From Macrothele yani (lineage: Eukaryota; Arthropoda; Arachnida; Araneae; Macrothelidae): a stretch of 64,000 bases of DNA. A program made the position numbers and the translations under genes. Shown here piece by piece: positions 44,330-55,709 of the stretch. The notes under the pieces are model-generated. The model searched no databases. It was not told the DNA's origin and worked only from the letters and a program-made list of their open reading frames with translations. The first letter of the stretch is position 1; each line of letters starts with the position of its first letter. Where the stretch lies: positions 14,309,515 to 14,373,514 of the forward strand of contig CM077007.1 of NCBI GenBank assembly GCA_039090855.1. The letters are read 5' to 3'.

Positions 44330-45000
44330 CATGAACAACGCCATTGATTTTAATAAAGTTTCAAATGGATTTGTACTAAGAGTTTCTCTCCACATGAATT
44401 CAGCAAGATACGAATCCAAATGCGCTCTTTGCGTTCCTCTTAGTTTTTCATTTCGCCATTTGCATGAACCCCAAAGTCTTTCAATATTCTGAGTATAAAC
44501 TCCAATTTCCAGATCAACGAAATGTTATTTGATTAATGGTCAGATGAGTATAACCAGCATCACACAAATCCTGTGTTTCATATTATTTCCAGCAGTCGGT
44601 ATATATGTAATTGAGCCAGGTAATATATTTTCTTGTATTACTGATACTAAGCAATGCGCACTTCGATTTACTACTTTTTTTTTTTACAAAGTATTCTTTT
44701 GTTTAATGGCATATTTCTCCAACTACCCATTGCTCAGGCAAAATACGTCCACCTTGATTCTTACGTTTATTAAATAGTTTCATCGACTTTTTCATTAGTT
44801 GGAAAATCCCACAACGTCTTGACCTCAGAAATAGTCATTTTGAAAATCATCTGCGTTCAAAAGTTGTAACAAACCCTTGGAAACAAGCTCAGTCGGTAGG
44901 TGACGTATTCCATGACATGTTGGTAAGTGATTCCTTGGTAATACGTCGCTACAATACGTAAAAACACAATGGTCGAATAGATATTCAGTAAGTCAGTATA
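44330..45000 (-). pseudogene. Merlin-superfamily (ISXO2/IS1016-like) transposase relic
   Basis: Minus-strand pieces in order: QNQGGRILPEQWVVGEICH-like sequence (near 44750), SALLSISNTRKYITWLNYI then YTDCWK (near 44650-44590; the YSDCWkAY block of Merlin), QDLCDAGYTHLTINHI (near 44550), LEIGVYTQNIERLWGSCKWR (near 44500; the GVHTNxIExxW block with its catalytic Glu), and SYLAEFMWRETLSTNPFETL (near 44400). Shifts separate several blocks and no terminal repeats were identified. The order and blocks are specific enough for the superfamily. Confidence 0.75.
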
Positions 45001-45309
45001 ATGTGAAAGTACCAAAACGAGTTTACAGAAATGCTCAATGGAGGGGACCTCCTCATGAAATCTTTATTGCAGAGCTTTCTTTTATTCCAATGAAAATCAC
45101 TGGTGTGAAACTTCATATGCACTCAGTGATAAAATGCACATTCTCATCTTCTCCCACTGTTATACACAGACCCATTAATGCATAACATGAATCCATCACT
45201 GAAGCTGAAAGTTCAGGCAGTTAAACAATATTATAACATGCACACAAATACAAAAAAACTTTTAAATAGGCAGCAGAAAAATACTTATTAAATACATAAT
45301 GGGAACAAA

Positions 45310-45690
45310 AGGTATTAAGAAAGATCTTTGGCCCAATTAGTGAGAATGGATTTTGGAGAGTGAGGAACAACAAAGAAATAATGGAGAAATTCAATGAAAT
45401 TGATTTTTTACTGAAATAAGGGTGAGGAGACAGATGGCTGTGAGATGTTCAGTGAATGAAAGCTGACAGAACGGCAAAAAAGTTCTTTATGTATGGACCC
45501 GGTGGATCTAGGCCTAGAAGATGACCAAGAAAATGATGGCTTGATGATGTGGAAGAGGATGGTTAAAAGAAAATGATAATAAAGAACTGGAGGAACGAGG
45601 CACAGAGTCGTGAAGAATGGAGGGCTACCCTGAGGCAGGCTCAGATCCTAGATGGGTTGTAATGCCAAGGAGTACTAGTAGTAGTGGCAG
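45310..45690 (+). pseudogene. 3' end of a non-LTR retrotransposon (ORF2 C-terminus)
   Basis: Plus strand: FGPISENGFWRVRNNKEIME (near 45330), GRPRR-type basic stretch and KWWLDDVEED (near 45510), ELEERGTESRMEGYPEAGSD or, one frame over, NWRNEAQSREEWRATLRQAQ (near 45590). This GPxxENGxWRxRxNxEL ... RPRxRWxDDVxxD ... DRxxWR ending is found at the C-terminus of many arthropod LINE ORF2 proteins. It ends in a short TAG/TAGT-type simple repeat near 45665. Strongly 5'-truncated. Confidence 0.65.
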
Positions 45691-45870
45691 TAGTAGTTGA
45701 ATAAATGATTAACTACTCATTTTCTTTAATGCACATAACTAACTACCTGCTTCAAATTTGAGAACTCGTTATTTGTTCCCTGCCATTGAAAAAGTTAATC
45801 TGACTTTGATTGAAACAATATTTTTAAAGGATGCATAGCACTGAAAGCAAAGCTGTGACCTTTTAAAGTA

Positions 45871-47163
45871 CTGGGTTGTCTGATAAGTTTGTTCGTTTTT
45901 TTTTTCCAATTATTGGAATCCTTATTTTTCATGATAAAGTTTTCATAAATCAGTCAATAACATATTCTCCTTCATTGTTCACAAACTCTTGCCAACGTTC
46001 CACCAGGCTGTCAATGCCTCGACAGTAGAAATCCCTGGGTTTAGACTCGAAGAAGTCATCAAGCCACCATTTCAGCTAGATGTTGTTGTTAAACAATACG
46101 CTTCGCGGACTGTTGGACGGCGACCGGAAAAGGCAATGATCTGAGGGCACTAGATCAGGACAATACGGTGGGTGCAGTAGAACTTCCCAACCGAGATCCT
46201 GAATAGCAGTTTTAGTCAGAATAATGACATGGAGGTGAGCGTTGTCATGTTGATAAAACACACCATGCCACCAGTCGGGTCGTTTCAGCTGAATTGCCTC
46301 ATTCAGCCAGTGCACTTGTTGAATGCAAAGCTGTGCATTGTTCGTGGTGTTCTTTTCAAGCAATTCGTAGCAGATTACACCTTCCCAATCCCACCAAATG
46401 CAGATCACGGTCTTGTGTGGATGCAGCTCAGTCTTGGCTCAAAGTGTTGCTTGCTTATGAGGACTCAAGCCATTCTTTCCTCTGCTTCATATTGACATAG
46501 AGACACCATTTTTCATCACTGATGCAGTAAAGAAATCTCTGTGTCCAAGAGTATCCTGGTGTTGAGCGAGCAAACTGGTGGCGACAGTGGAGCGCTGGAG
46601 TTTGTCTCTTGTGTTCAGAGAATGTGGCACCCATGCACCGAGTTTTTGGACTTTACCCATCGAGTGAAGGTGATGGGCAACGGTATCATGAGAGCATCCC
46701 ATCTGCTGGGCCAATTTTCTAGTGGACTGATGTGGATCCTTGTGGAAGAGCTCATTCAGTCCATCCTCAATGAATTGAACATGTCTGCTGCTACACAGAG
46801 AGTCTGAGGTTGAGTTTCCCCTTCTTGAAGCGTGAATACCATTTCTGTGCAGTTCTATCAGTAATAGTGGCTTCTATGTACACAGCACAAATGTCTCAAG
46901 CAGCTTCAGCAGCTTTGGAACTCGGATTGAAAGCGAAGAGCAGCAGGTGTTGAAAAATGCTCATTTCCGTCTACTTGGCAATCCATCTTCATATGGTTAA
47001 AAAGAGTTAAACCAAATATAATATTGAAACCAAAAGTTGTACAGGAAGAATAGAGCTACCAAAAAAAAAAAAAAAAAAAAAACATAACACTATGATCAAA
47101 ATATTGTTTATGTTCCTTCAAATAACATTAGAAAAAAACGAATGAACTTATCTGACAACCCAA
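45871..47163 (-). mobile_element. mariner transposon, degraded copy
   Basis: TA target (45869-45870, 47164-47165). Terminal repeats start (C/T)TGGGTTGTCTGATAAGTT and contain GTTCGTTTTTTT. Length 1293 bp. The same TIR type occurs in the mariner at 63021. Confidence 0.87.
45955..46960 (-). pseudogene. mariner transposase (DD34D type), broken
   Basis: Segments in order: AQQMGCSHDTVAHHLHSMGK then LGAWVPHSLNTRDKLQRSTV (46714-46560), NGVSMSI, then MICIWWDWEGVICYELLEKN (46408), LKRPDWWHGVFYQHDNAHLH (second catalytic block), LGWEVLLHPPYCPDLVPSDH (third block) and, past a shift near 46076, RDFYCRGIDSLVERWQEFVN and the C-terminus at 45955. The first catalytic block (DEKW) is degraded to VMKNGV near 46500. 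Several shifts, inactive. Confidence 0.82.
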
Positions 47164-47238
47164 TATCTTGCCAACTTCATTTTGATTTTTTTTACCCCAA
47201 GCCCACACAACCTGAAATGCTTTGCTTACATTTTTCAC

Positions 47239-47553
47239 TTAGTGCAAATCTCTTAGGTCTAGGAACACACATTCCATTCCTTTCACAATATCACTGAATG
47301 CTTGAAATACACTTGTTTCTTTTCTTAAACACTTGGAAAATGCATTAACAAAAGATGAGCAATTTTGAAATGAGTTATCTGACAAGTAATTCTTCAACAA
47401 TCCATGTTGCGAACAGGATTCTTCCTCATTAAAGTTCTTAATAATATTAAAATCATTATCTTTGTAATAATACAGAATAGTCAATATTTTAATATCCATG
47501 TTTTCCCATTTTGTCAGGACAGGCTGTAGTGCTACAGTGTGATCATAATCCAC
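47239..47553 (-). CDS. unidentified ORF of 104 codons
   Basis: MDYDHTVALQPVLTKWENMD, then IKILTILYYYKDNDFNIIKN and LRKETSVFQAFSDIVKGMEC to a stop at 47239. Its composition is more protein-like than the neighbouring AT-rich frames, with several Cys, Trp and charged residues. Upstream CTTAGGTAAG could hold splice signals. No family recognised; it could be a fragment of a transposon protein or chance. Confidence 0.25.
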   Translation of the reverse strand: MDYDHTVALQPVLTKWENMDIKILTILYYYKDNDFNIIKNFNEEESCSQHGLLKNYLSDNSFQNCSSFVNAFSKCLRKETSVFQAFSDIVKGMECVFLDLRDLH

Positions 47554-47879
47554 TTACCTAAGCAAGCAAACTCAAGAAGAAAAAAAGTAAGAAAAAAGCC
47601 TTTGTATTTTTCATTAATGTTCAGCATCAAGAAATAAACAGCAAGAGACCTTTGTAACAATGAACAACAGCATGACTGAAACAAAACAGGTGAAACACTG
47701 AAGGAAAGTATTTAAAGGACTATATTTGCAGCCATTTGGGAGTAGTAATAGTGTTTAAAGGTTCAGCAACAAAGGCAAAAATCAGCATATCTTTTGAAAT
47801 AATGCTGAATACTTGAAATATACTTGCAATACAGGCAGGGGGGTATTTTACATAAAAACTAAGCTGTTTTCAAATCAAA

Positions 47880-47913
<34 letters not shown>

Positions 47914-48649
47914 CAGCTAAGTATAAAAAGCATCTCAGTTGTACATGCATTTTATTTTGTTTTAGTCTTGTACAAGATAGCAAACTTTTAGGTAATGGCT
48001 CAAAGAAATCATCTGAGTGAAGAAATAAGGTGGAGAGAAAGAGCAGGGCTTGTAGCTGGACAGTCTATCAGAAGTAATCAGATGGTGAAATGTGAATCAT
48101 AGCATCACCATCTTTGAAATCAATTCAATGCCAGGATTTTGATGAGTATACTGCCAATGATCCAAACTTCATTTCTTCCATTGTTACTGGTGTTGAATTT
48201 AGCTTCCCATGATTTGTTTATTTGCATGCTTGATTGATTTCAAGCTTAATGTCCCACTGCAAGCTCACTGATAAGGTGAAGATTGGGGGTTATTACTTAT
48301 TATTGTGGTTATTGTGGTGATGAATTTTATTTTTATTTTTTTTTTTTCTTTAACTGTCGTGGTTTAACTGTTCAAGTTTATTTTCTAATCAGAAAAAAAA
48401 AAGGCCGGTGATCCATCTTAAAGTCGTAGGACAATTACGAAGTGCAAAAAGAAAACAACTACTCAAAATCTTAAAAGTTATTTTTGCTATTGTTTACTCT
48501 CCCCCCCCCCCACCAAAAAAAATTTCCATTCCCAAGGTTCTATCCTAAGAAACTCCCAGTAAATGGAAGGTGATTCCACCACCACCGATGAGAAAAATTC
48601 CCATGGGACACAAAATGACTTGCTCAAACATATATTCCAGGTTAACTAG
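47554..48649. other. intron sequence with simple repeats
   Basis: Contains (CA)n at 47881-47911, an 11-C run at 48501-48511 and T/A runs. No gene seen. Confidence 0.4.
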
Positions 48650-48827
48650 AGATTTAATTTGTCAAATAAAGGTAACTTGATCACGCTAGTTACGTTAAAT
48701 GAAAACTTTTACAAAAAGTTCGAACTTTTTGTAAAAGTTTTCATTTAACGTAACTAGTGTGATCAAGTTACCTTTGTTTGTTAATATTGTTACGTGTTTT
48801 GCCCATCATCGTCAAGATTTAATTTGT
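48650..48827. mobile_element. short palindromic insertion 'G' with 13-bp target duplication
   Basis: AGATTTAATTTGT occurs exactly at 48650-48662 and 48815-48827. The insert (48663-48814) is a 118-bp palindrome, 48663-48780, centred on TTCGAA at 48719-48724 with only two mismatches in 59 pairs, plus a 34-base unpaired tail. The tail on the minus strand reads TGACGATGATGGGCAAAACA, resembling a worn CTGANGA...GAAA core. No coding sequence. Same design as the PLE palindromes. Confidence 0.75.
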
Positions 48828-48971
48828 GTACCATCAGGCACTTTGAGAAAGCAACATTTTAGTTTACAATTGAACCCCTTAGTGGCTGATTTTTTTTTTT
48901 CTTCTAGCTGGCTAAGCCAATACAAAAAAACCTGTGTGATGTTTCTTTTTTTTTTTTTTAGAGAGAGGAGG

Positions 48972-49250
48972 GAGTTAAGTGTTAAAAATAGTATAAATAT
49001 ACTAATAATCCGAATTTCTCGGCGTAGAATAGGAATCAAAGTTTCCAAGCTATTGCACATCAACCAGCTGGCTTTTTCAAGGAAGGTACACAGCAGGCTG
49101 CCTTCCTTGAAAAAGCCATCTGGTTGATGTGAGAAAACTTGGAAACTTTGATTCCTATTCTATGCCAAGAAATTTGGATTATTAGTATATTTATACTACT
49201 TTTAGTATAGTTGGTGTACAGTTTCTATTTATTAATTGAGTTAAGTGTTA
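48972..49250. mobile_element. miniature palindromic PLE of family 'E'
   Basis: GAGTTAAGTGTTA at 48972-48984 and again at 49238-49250. The 253-bp insert holds two inverted copies of the PLE 'E' pLTR (compare 3652-3862), joined near 49090 (CAGCAGGCTG), and an unpaired tail of about 33 bases on the right (49205-49237) that matches the tail of the full element at 5371-5400. No ORF is left. It therefore moved as a unit using proteins supplied by full-length relatives, or arose by extreme truncation during insertion. Confidence 0.85.
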
Positions 49251-49525
49251 CAATTTATTTACTGGCCTGCTTTACGAAATCCTCAAAGGATCTGATTATT
49301 CACTCAAGGAGTGCTAAGAGCTTAACGCTAGATGTGCAGACTCATTGCATATTTAAATTTGAACTAGATGCTCTTTGCAATCATAATTTAGAAGGCTAAG
49401 AGTGACATTTGAATTTTTCAACAATACGCTGTTTCATTTTAGTTACCTGGAATTTTTTTCCTTTTCTTACATTACAGCAACAAAAAAATATATATATATA
49501 TAAGTTGCTGTTTGGTTCTGGCTAG

Positions 49526-49577
<52 letters not shown>

Positions 49578-50135
49578 TTAACATTTCCTTACTTCCTTTT
49601 GTTTTTCTTTTTTTCAACTGAACATTTTCATTTCCCTTTCAAAAAAAATACTTCTTACCTTCCCCCATTTTTTTTAATGAATTAACAATACTATATCATT
49701 TTTTTAAGAAATAACATTAAATAAAACCAATTAGGTGGTCGCCTACAGCTTGCCGTTGATGACTTTTTTTTTCTTCTCAAAGAATTTTTGGCAGTTGAGC
49801 AGCATGGAAATATTTACAATTTAGACATTGAGCTGCGAGGAAGAATTATGATTTTTTTGACGGTGGAGGTTCAGAGGCACGGAAGCTGTCCATCGCAACA
49901 AAATTTAGGCTGGTGCCATTACTGTAAGTTCTCTTGTAGCTGAACTGAATTTGTCTGCTCTTCAAGCAGATACAAAAATCATAAGATCATCTGGCAGGTA
50001 GAGGCTGCAGATTACCAGCTATGTAAAAAACCTCACCAGGAATTTAGTGGACGTCCCAGCATTTGGAGATTTCCCAACTGCATGGGTGGAGCAGACCCAC
50101 TATTTTCTTTACGGATAATCATCTACATGTTCTGC

Positions 50136-50169
<34 letters not shown>

Positions 50170-50201
50170 AAGTCCTTACCATGTCTCCACTACTGACATT
50201 G
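49251..50201. other. intron sequence with simple repeats
   Basis: (AC)n at 49529-49575, a 27-base poly(A) at 50140-50166 and T-rich tracts. No gene recognised. Confidence 0.4.
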
Positions 50202-50590
50202 TTAGCATTTAACGTCTGCTCCTCCGATTAGAGGAAACTCTTCCTTCCTCCACAGCGATGCGTCGCTTACATCTCCGGAGTTTTCGATTTTTCTCTTTTT
50301 GGAGTACATCTTTTTCTTTTGTTCAAAGAACATGCGAAGTTCATTCTGACTGCCATAAAAAGCATCAAAAAAGATCCTCTGTGCTTTATGCATCGCACAT
50401 GTGCAGGAAAGCGCCAACTACCAATTGGTCCAGCAACATCAGGAGGTGGCAAAAACTTCTTGATGCTTGGCAGGATATCAGCATGCTGGCCAGCCTGACT
50501 TTGACCTTTGACCCAAAATGGATGCAGCGACGGATTCGTGGAATTCAGCCTAAATCCTGAAGGATTCCCATCACTACACGAACACTGCAT
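50202..50590 (-). pseudogene. unidentified protein-like segment
   Basis: Minus strand, higher GC than its surroundings. One frame opens MQCSCSDGNPSGFRLNSTNP and holds HADILPSIKKFLPPPDVAGP; another, lower down, reads RIFFDAFYGSQNELRMFFEQ, KKKMYSKKRKIENSGDVSDA and SLWRKEEFPLIGGADVKC to a stop at 50202. The second looks like true coding sequence, rich in charged residues. A frameshift would join the two. A poly(A)-like run lies downstream at 50140-50166 (on the plus strand as A), which does not fit a minus-strand retrocopy. Identity unknown. Confidence 0.3.
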
Positions 50591-53500
50591 TTTCTAGACG
50601 TAAACATGGACATAAATCCAACTTTCCCTACAGGAAAAGCATGGGAAACAAACCCACAGACACTGTTTTAAGAATTTATTGATTTTAGAAAGGGACGCCA
50701 GGAATTGGGGCAATTTTCTTTTTTCTGAACAAAGAGCCCTGGAGCCATTACAATATCATTAATAATTAACTTTAATAATCATCATTACAATCAACTATGT
50801 AACATATAAAAATCATATTCTCTCTAGCTACAGGTGCGACGGCAAGAATTTGCAATTGGAATTACGAAAATTAGAGTAACAATTTGTTATTTTGGCCCTG
50901 ATGCATTAAGTCCCAATTTTATTTCTTACTAAATTATAATTAACTACCTTTTCCACGACGACAGCATTCCTGCAATTTATTAGCGAAAGTGACCTCACTA
51001 CGGGACGATCAGGAATTATACTATTACTAGTTAAAATTTAAACATTACTCACACTAAATACTAATTAAATATTAATACTAAGCAAGATTTTAATCACTAA
51101 AAAGTTACTAAATTACGATTGATACACGACAAAGATTTCAATATAAGCTAATGACATGAGGCATAAATAAACATGTGCTTTTTCTCATTCGGTACAAATA
51201 CAATACGATAAAATACTTCATACACTACCTCTTTACAAATTCCCTTTTCATTACTAAAGCTTACACGACAATATAATCAAAGAAACAGCGAAAAATACGG
51301 AACTACAACCTGACGATTTTTTTTTCCATCACTATGGTATCCCGACGATCAATAACGCCACGACCTCACCAATAATTTTAAACTAATACATCTTATACAA
51401 TATATATATATAAAATGCATGCAAGACACACTTAAGAAATTAAGGCATCAAATTAATACATATATGAAATGCCAGATATGCTAAGGAACTAAGGCATCAA
51501 ATTAATTCAAATGCACTACATTATATACTGTACTTCATTAAAATAAACCACTAATATCTCTTCCTTTATTTCAAACACTGAGATATAATGAACAGTACAC
51601 TAAAAATGCAATGCCAGGAAGAGATAAAAAACATTGCACGAAAAAGAAAAAAAAAAAAAAAAAAAACATGGCATGATGTCAAACTTCATTAAATGAACTT
51701 CCCAGCTAGTTACACATTCCTTAACTAGCAACAGACATCCCAAGGCTAACTTACCTTGGCATTCAATTCATAAATTTAACAATACACACAAACAGGAAGT
51801 TCAACACTTCACAGAGAAATCAGAAGGGAAAGAAAAGATAAAAAAATTTACTTGATTTTTCTTGACTCTTAAATTTTTTTCTAACTCCCTCCTTGCCAAA
51901 GGGATTCAAGATAACCTCATCGAAAAAAATTCCCACTCTATTTGAGTGTGTGGAGCTAGTGATAGGTTTTCCAAACCAAAAAAATAGTTTGGGCCCTTTA
52001 ACTTAAGAGATTTGAAAACAGCACCAGATCATCACAGATCTGTGGAGACTTATTCAGACATGTGACATTAGAACTATTGGTTATTTCAAAAGAATGCCCA
52101 TTAGGAATGCATACATATTAGAATCAGTGTAAACAGTGACAAAGGGAATACTTTGAAGGAGATCTGACTGAATTGCCAATAAGTTACATTTCCCAAATAT
52201 TAGTCCATGCCCCGAACATATTCTGATTGCATCTCATATAAATCTCCTTCCTTCCAATATTTTAACTCACTTGTATCAGTTCATACTCATTTTCCTAAAT
52301 AAAATCCTTTTACTTTTTTTTTCAGAATATTTTTAGCATTCTGTTACCAACTCATGTATGTATTTATTTTAAAATAAGGTGGGGTTTTTTTGGGTTTTTT
52401 TTTTTTTTTGGTAAAATGTTGCTTTATGGGGCAGATGCATTCATCTGCATTCAGAATGCAATCGAAATATTAAAAATAATAAGTTTTTTGGGTAAAATGC
52501 TACTTTATGGGGCTGATGCACAGCTCAAATGTTGCGATTCATCTGCATTCAGAATGAGACTGTAAAGTACTGTTTAACCAATTTTTGTTAATTGTCATAA
52601 TCATGCATTTCATTTTACAATAATTAGTTATGCATTCATGTTCTGAATTGCTGGGGTATATTTGAACTGAATTTCAAATTTAATGCTTTCATTTTCATTT
52701 AAGTGTTTTTTGCAAAGACAAATATGTCAACCATATCCAAGAATTGTAAAAATAATAGCAGGTTGTTAAAATCCTAATTGGTAATGGTTTCAATCAAATG
52801 TAAAACATACAAATTTAATAAGAAGAATGTTTTCACAGATATTTAGCGAGATCTCAGATTTAATGAGCAAAACAGGGAATTTTGCTTGGTATAATGTTAA
52901 TTCAAAGCTAATTTGATCATTTTTAACTAGCAAAATTTAATGAAATCACAGATTTAACAAGGCAGCAAAAAACTAAGACGATCACTTTTAAGAAGCAAAG
53001 TAAAAAACCCTTTAATGAAATCCCATATTTAATGAAACAGAGGAAATTTGCACCACACTGTCCTGAAATGGATGAACAGAAATGATAGCATACAGGATGA
53101 AACTGCAAAAGCAAAGGGGAATCTTGTTGAGCTAGTGGAAGAATATTGATAAAAAGCAATCGAGAAGGAGTACATCAAATGCTCAACAAGCGAGTTGTGC
53201 AAGATACTGCCTTGGATGTATCGCATCAGCAGAGTTGAAAAAGATTTGGGGGGGGCTAATGCACATTAAAGTGGATTTCTGGGGGACAACTGCAGAGAGG
53301 GATAGGAAAGTAATGGATTGCGGATGTTGCCAACGTGGAAACAGGAGATAACTATTCCTGGAACTGTGTCGATTTAGTCCAAGTGAGCAGAGCACTGGGA
53401 GGATCAGTGCTGCTTTTGCTTTGTGTGTGTTGAGTATTTAAACTGCAGTTAGTCTCACTTGGCAGTCAAGTTGAATATACTTGAAAGGTTTTGTTAGTTA

Positions 53501-53882
53501 ACTATACTACTAATGTAGTTAATTAAATTAAGCTTTCATGTACATCCAGTTGTTTTGAATGTAATATACATGTATATGCATATTTTAACAGGATGGAAAT
53601 TTTCTCCCATAAACGGATTCAGAGAGAACGCAGTTTTAACGAGGGTTTCCGCCGGTCCCAAGTTCCTCCTTATAAGCAGATTCTACAGTATGTATAACTA
53701 TCTATACCCTCCTATGAATCTCACATGAATGAACACTCATGCACAGATGCTACTTTAGCCTACAGTTGGAATTTTTAAAACAATGTGTGTGTATGTGTGT
53801 GGGAGAGGGGAAGGCAGAGGAAGTGCACATTCAAACAAATAATTTTCAAACTTGAGCAGTTATGTTATTGCAAAAAGTATAC
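50591..53882. other. intron sequence, no gene
   Basis: About 3.3 kb of AT-rich DNA with A and T runs. The only structure noted is the duplication at 52410-52556. Confidence 0.45.
52410..52556. repeat. diverged tandem duplication of about 80-bp period
   Basis: GGTAAAATGTTGCTTTATGG, then GGCAGATGCA and TTCATCTGCATTCAGAATG occur at 52410-52460 and again, with a small insertion, at 52490-52556. Confidence 0.7.
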
Positions 53883-53939
53883 CTTGGCAGCTCGCTTTAG
53901 TTCCTTCCTGATCTTCTGTTCCCTTTGCTCACAGCTAAC
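53883..53939 (-). CDS. host gene, internal exon (basic coiled coil)
   Basis: Acceptor GCGTTTAG and donor GTATAC frame a 57-nt exon reading VSCEQREQKIRKELKRAAK, phase zero at both ends. Strongly basic and helical. It would follow directly in phase from the possible exon at 62956-63017 (ending KLSEFYE). Confidence 0.72.
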
Positions 53940-54339
53940 CTAAACGCAAAACAAAACACAGATAATTATTAAATATGTAAGACCACATAGAAGAAAAACT
54001 GCAGTGAACAGAACTGTCACAAAATCATGAAAAACCTAAGCTTAAAACTCAACAAAATGTATGTGCACCTCAGAACTGTTTCTGTAAGTGTCTTAAATAG
54101 GTAACACACTTTCGCTCTAAACCACTTAACAATGCAAAAATTTATCAATGTGCTAGTCGCAGACACTTAGAGATTGTTGGTGAAAATCAAAAATATTTAT
54201 AAGTAGGAAAAATACATACACACACACACACACACATCACTAAGCTGTTCTCTGAGATTCAGATGTTAGCTCCACAAAGAAATACAAACTGCCAGATACA
54301 TTTTATTTACTGTTGCTGTATCAAATTTATCCACTTATC
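53940..54339. other. intron sequence, (CA)n run
   Basis: Short (AC)n near 54217-54236. No gene. Confidence 0.4.
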
Positions 54340-54666
54340 CAATTACAGCGATCTTGACATACAACGCCAGCTTCACTGACATCCATCACACGCCGTACAC
54401 AAGATCTTCTATACTTCATACTCAAAATCTTTTACTCATGCAGACACTCCTGAATATGATCCTCCCATGACTTCCTTGGACTTCATCTACCTTTCATTCC
54501 TGCCACTTGGGCTAAAAAGATTTTCTTAGTAAGCATCTTATTACTCATTCTTTCAACATGGCCAAACTACGGAAACATAATAGTCTCCACCTTGCTAACA
54601 GCATTTTGCTTCACATTACACAACTGCAACACATCTTCATTCCTCACACAATCAGAACGTGTCTTG

Positions 54667-54684
54667 CCCCCCCCCCCCCCCCCC
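54667..54684. repeat. poly(C) tract within the LINE
   Basis: 18 consecutive C in the C-terminal part of ORF2; likely expanded from a short C run and shifts the frame. Confidence 0.9.
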
Positions 54685-54743
54685 GTAAGTAACATTTCCC
54701 CAGCACACAAACGACTCGTGTATTTCTTCTGTAGTACTCAGGT

Positions 54744-55709
54744 TTAACTGCCATACATCAGAGTAAGAACAATTACACTTTCGTACATAGCGATGCAGGA
54801 CTCTCTTGAGAACCCATCATTCCTGTGAAAACCTTCCAAAGCAGCCATGACTTTCAATGAAGAATTCACTCGCCTTCTAATTTCACCATCCAATTTGTTC
54901 TCTCTGTCAAACATACTTCCTAAATATACAAACTCATTTACCTGGTCAATCACTGTGCCATTTAGACATATATTACATTCAGTACTACCAATTCCTCGCT
55001 CAAAACCCATAACTTTAGTTTTTCCCTTATTTCTACTCAGTTTGAATATCATGCAAACTTCATACATCCGGGACAACATACTCTGCAACTCACTTTTGCT
55101 CTTTGCCAACAGGACAGTGTCATCAGCATACAGCAATCTGCACACACTGATATCACCAAGACATAAACCATTATGATCTATTTTGGCATCACGCATGCAC
55201 ACATCCATAAATATATTAAACAGCCATGGTGACATTACACAACCTTGTCTAACTCCTGCACCAATGGAAAACCATTTTGATAAAACACCATTTACACGTA
55301 CACAAGCTCTACTACCAGCATACATGGCTTTTACACTATTAAGTAGATTCACAGTAACACCATATTCATTCAATACCTTCCACAAAAGTGTCCTATTCAC
55401 TCGATCGTAAGCTTTCTCTAAATCTATGAAGGCAGTAAAAACTTTCTTCCCAACAGCCAGATACTTTCCAATCATCATGCCTAAAGCAAAAATTTGGTTA
55501 GTGCAGCCTTTACCAGGCATAAAACCACTCTGTACATCCCACACTTTCTCTGATGAAAGACCTCGTACTTTTTCAATAACAACCTTACCAAACACTTTTC
55601 CTGGCACACTCAGTAAGCTAATACCATGACAGTTCTTGCAGTCAGTCTGATCACTTTTTCTCTTATACAAGGGAACAATGATAGCATCCTTCCAATCCCG
55701 ACGGACCAT
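54744..55709 (-). pseudogene. LINE copy 1 reverse transcriptase
   Basis: 321 codons without a break: DWKDAIIVPLYKRKSDQTDC, GISLLSVPGKVFGKVVIEKV, SGFMPGKGCTNQIFALGMMI, TAFIDLEKAYDRVNRTLLWK, GVRQGCVMSPWLFNIFMDVC, CRLLYADDTVLLAKSKSELQ with the catalytic YADD, and VNEFVYLGSMFDRENKLDGE, a C-terminal block shared by many LINE RTs. The RT appears biochemically complete. The ORF is only part of ORF2: the linker upstream is in another frame and the C-terminus is cut off by a stop near 54744, with a run of 18 C downstream at 54667-54684. Confidence 0.85.
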
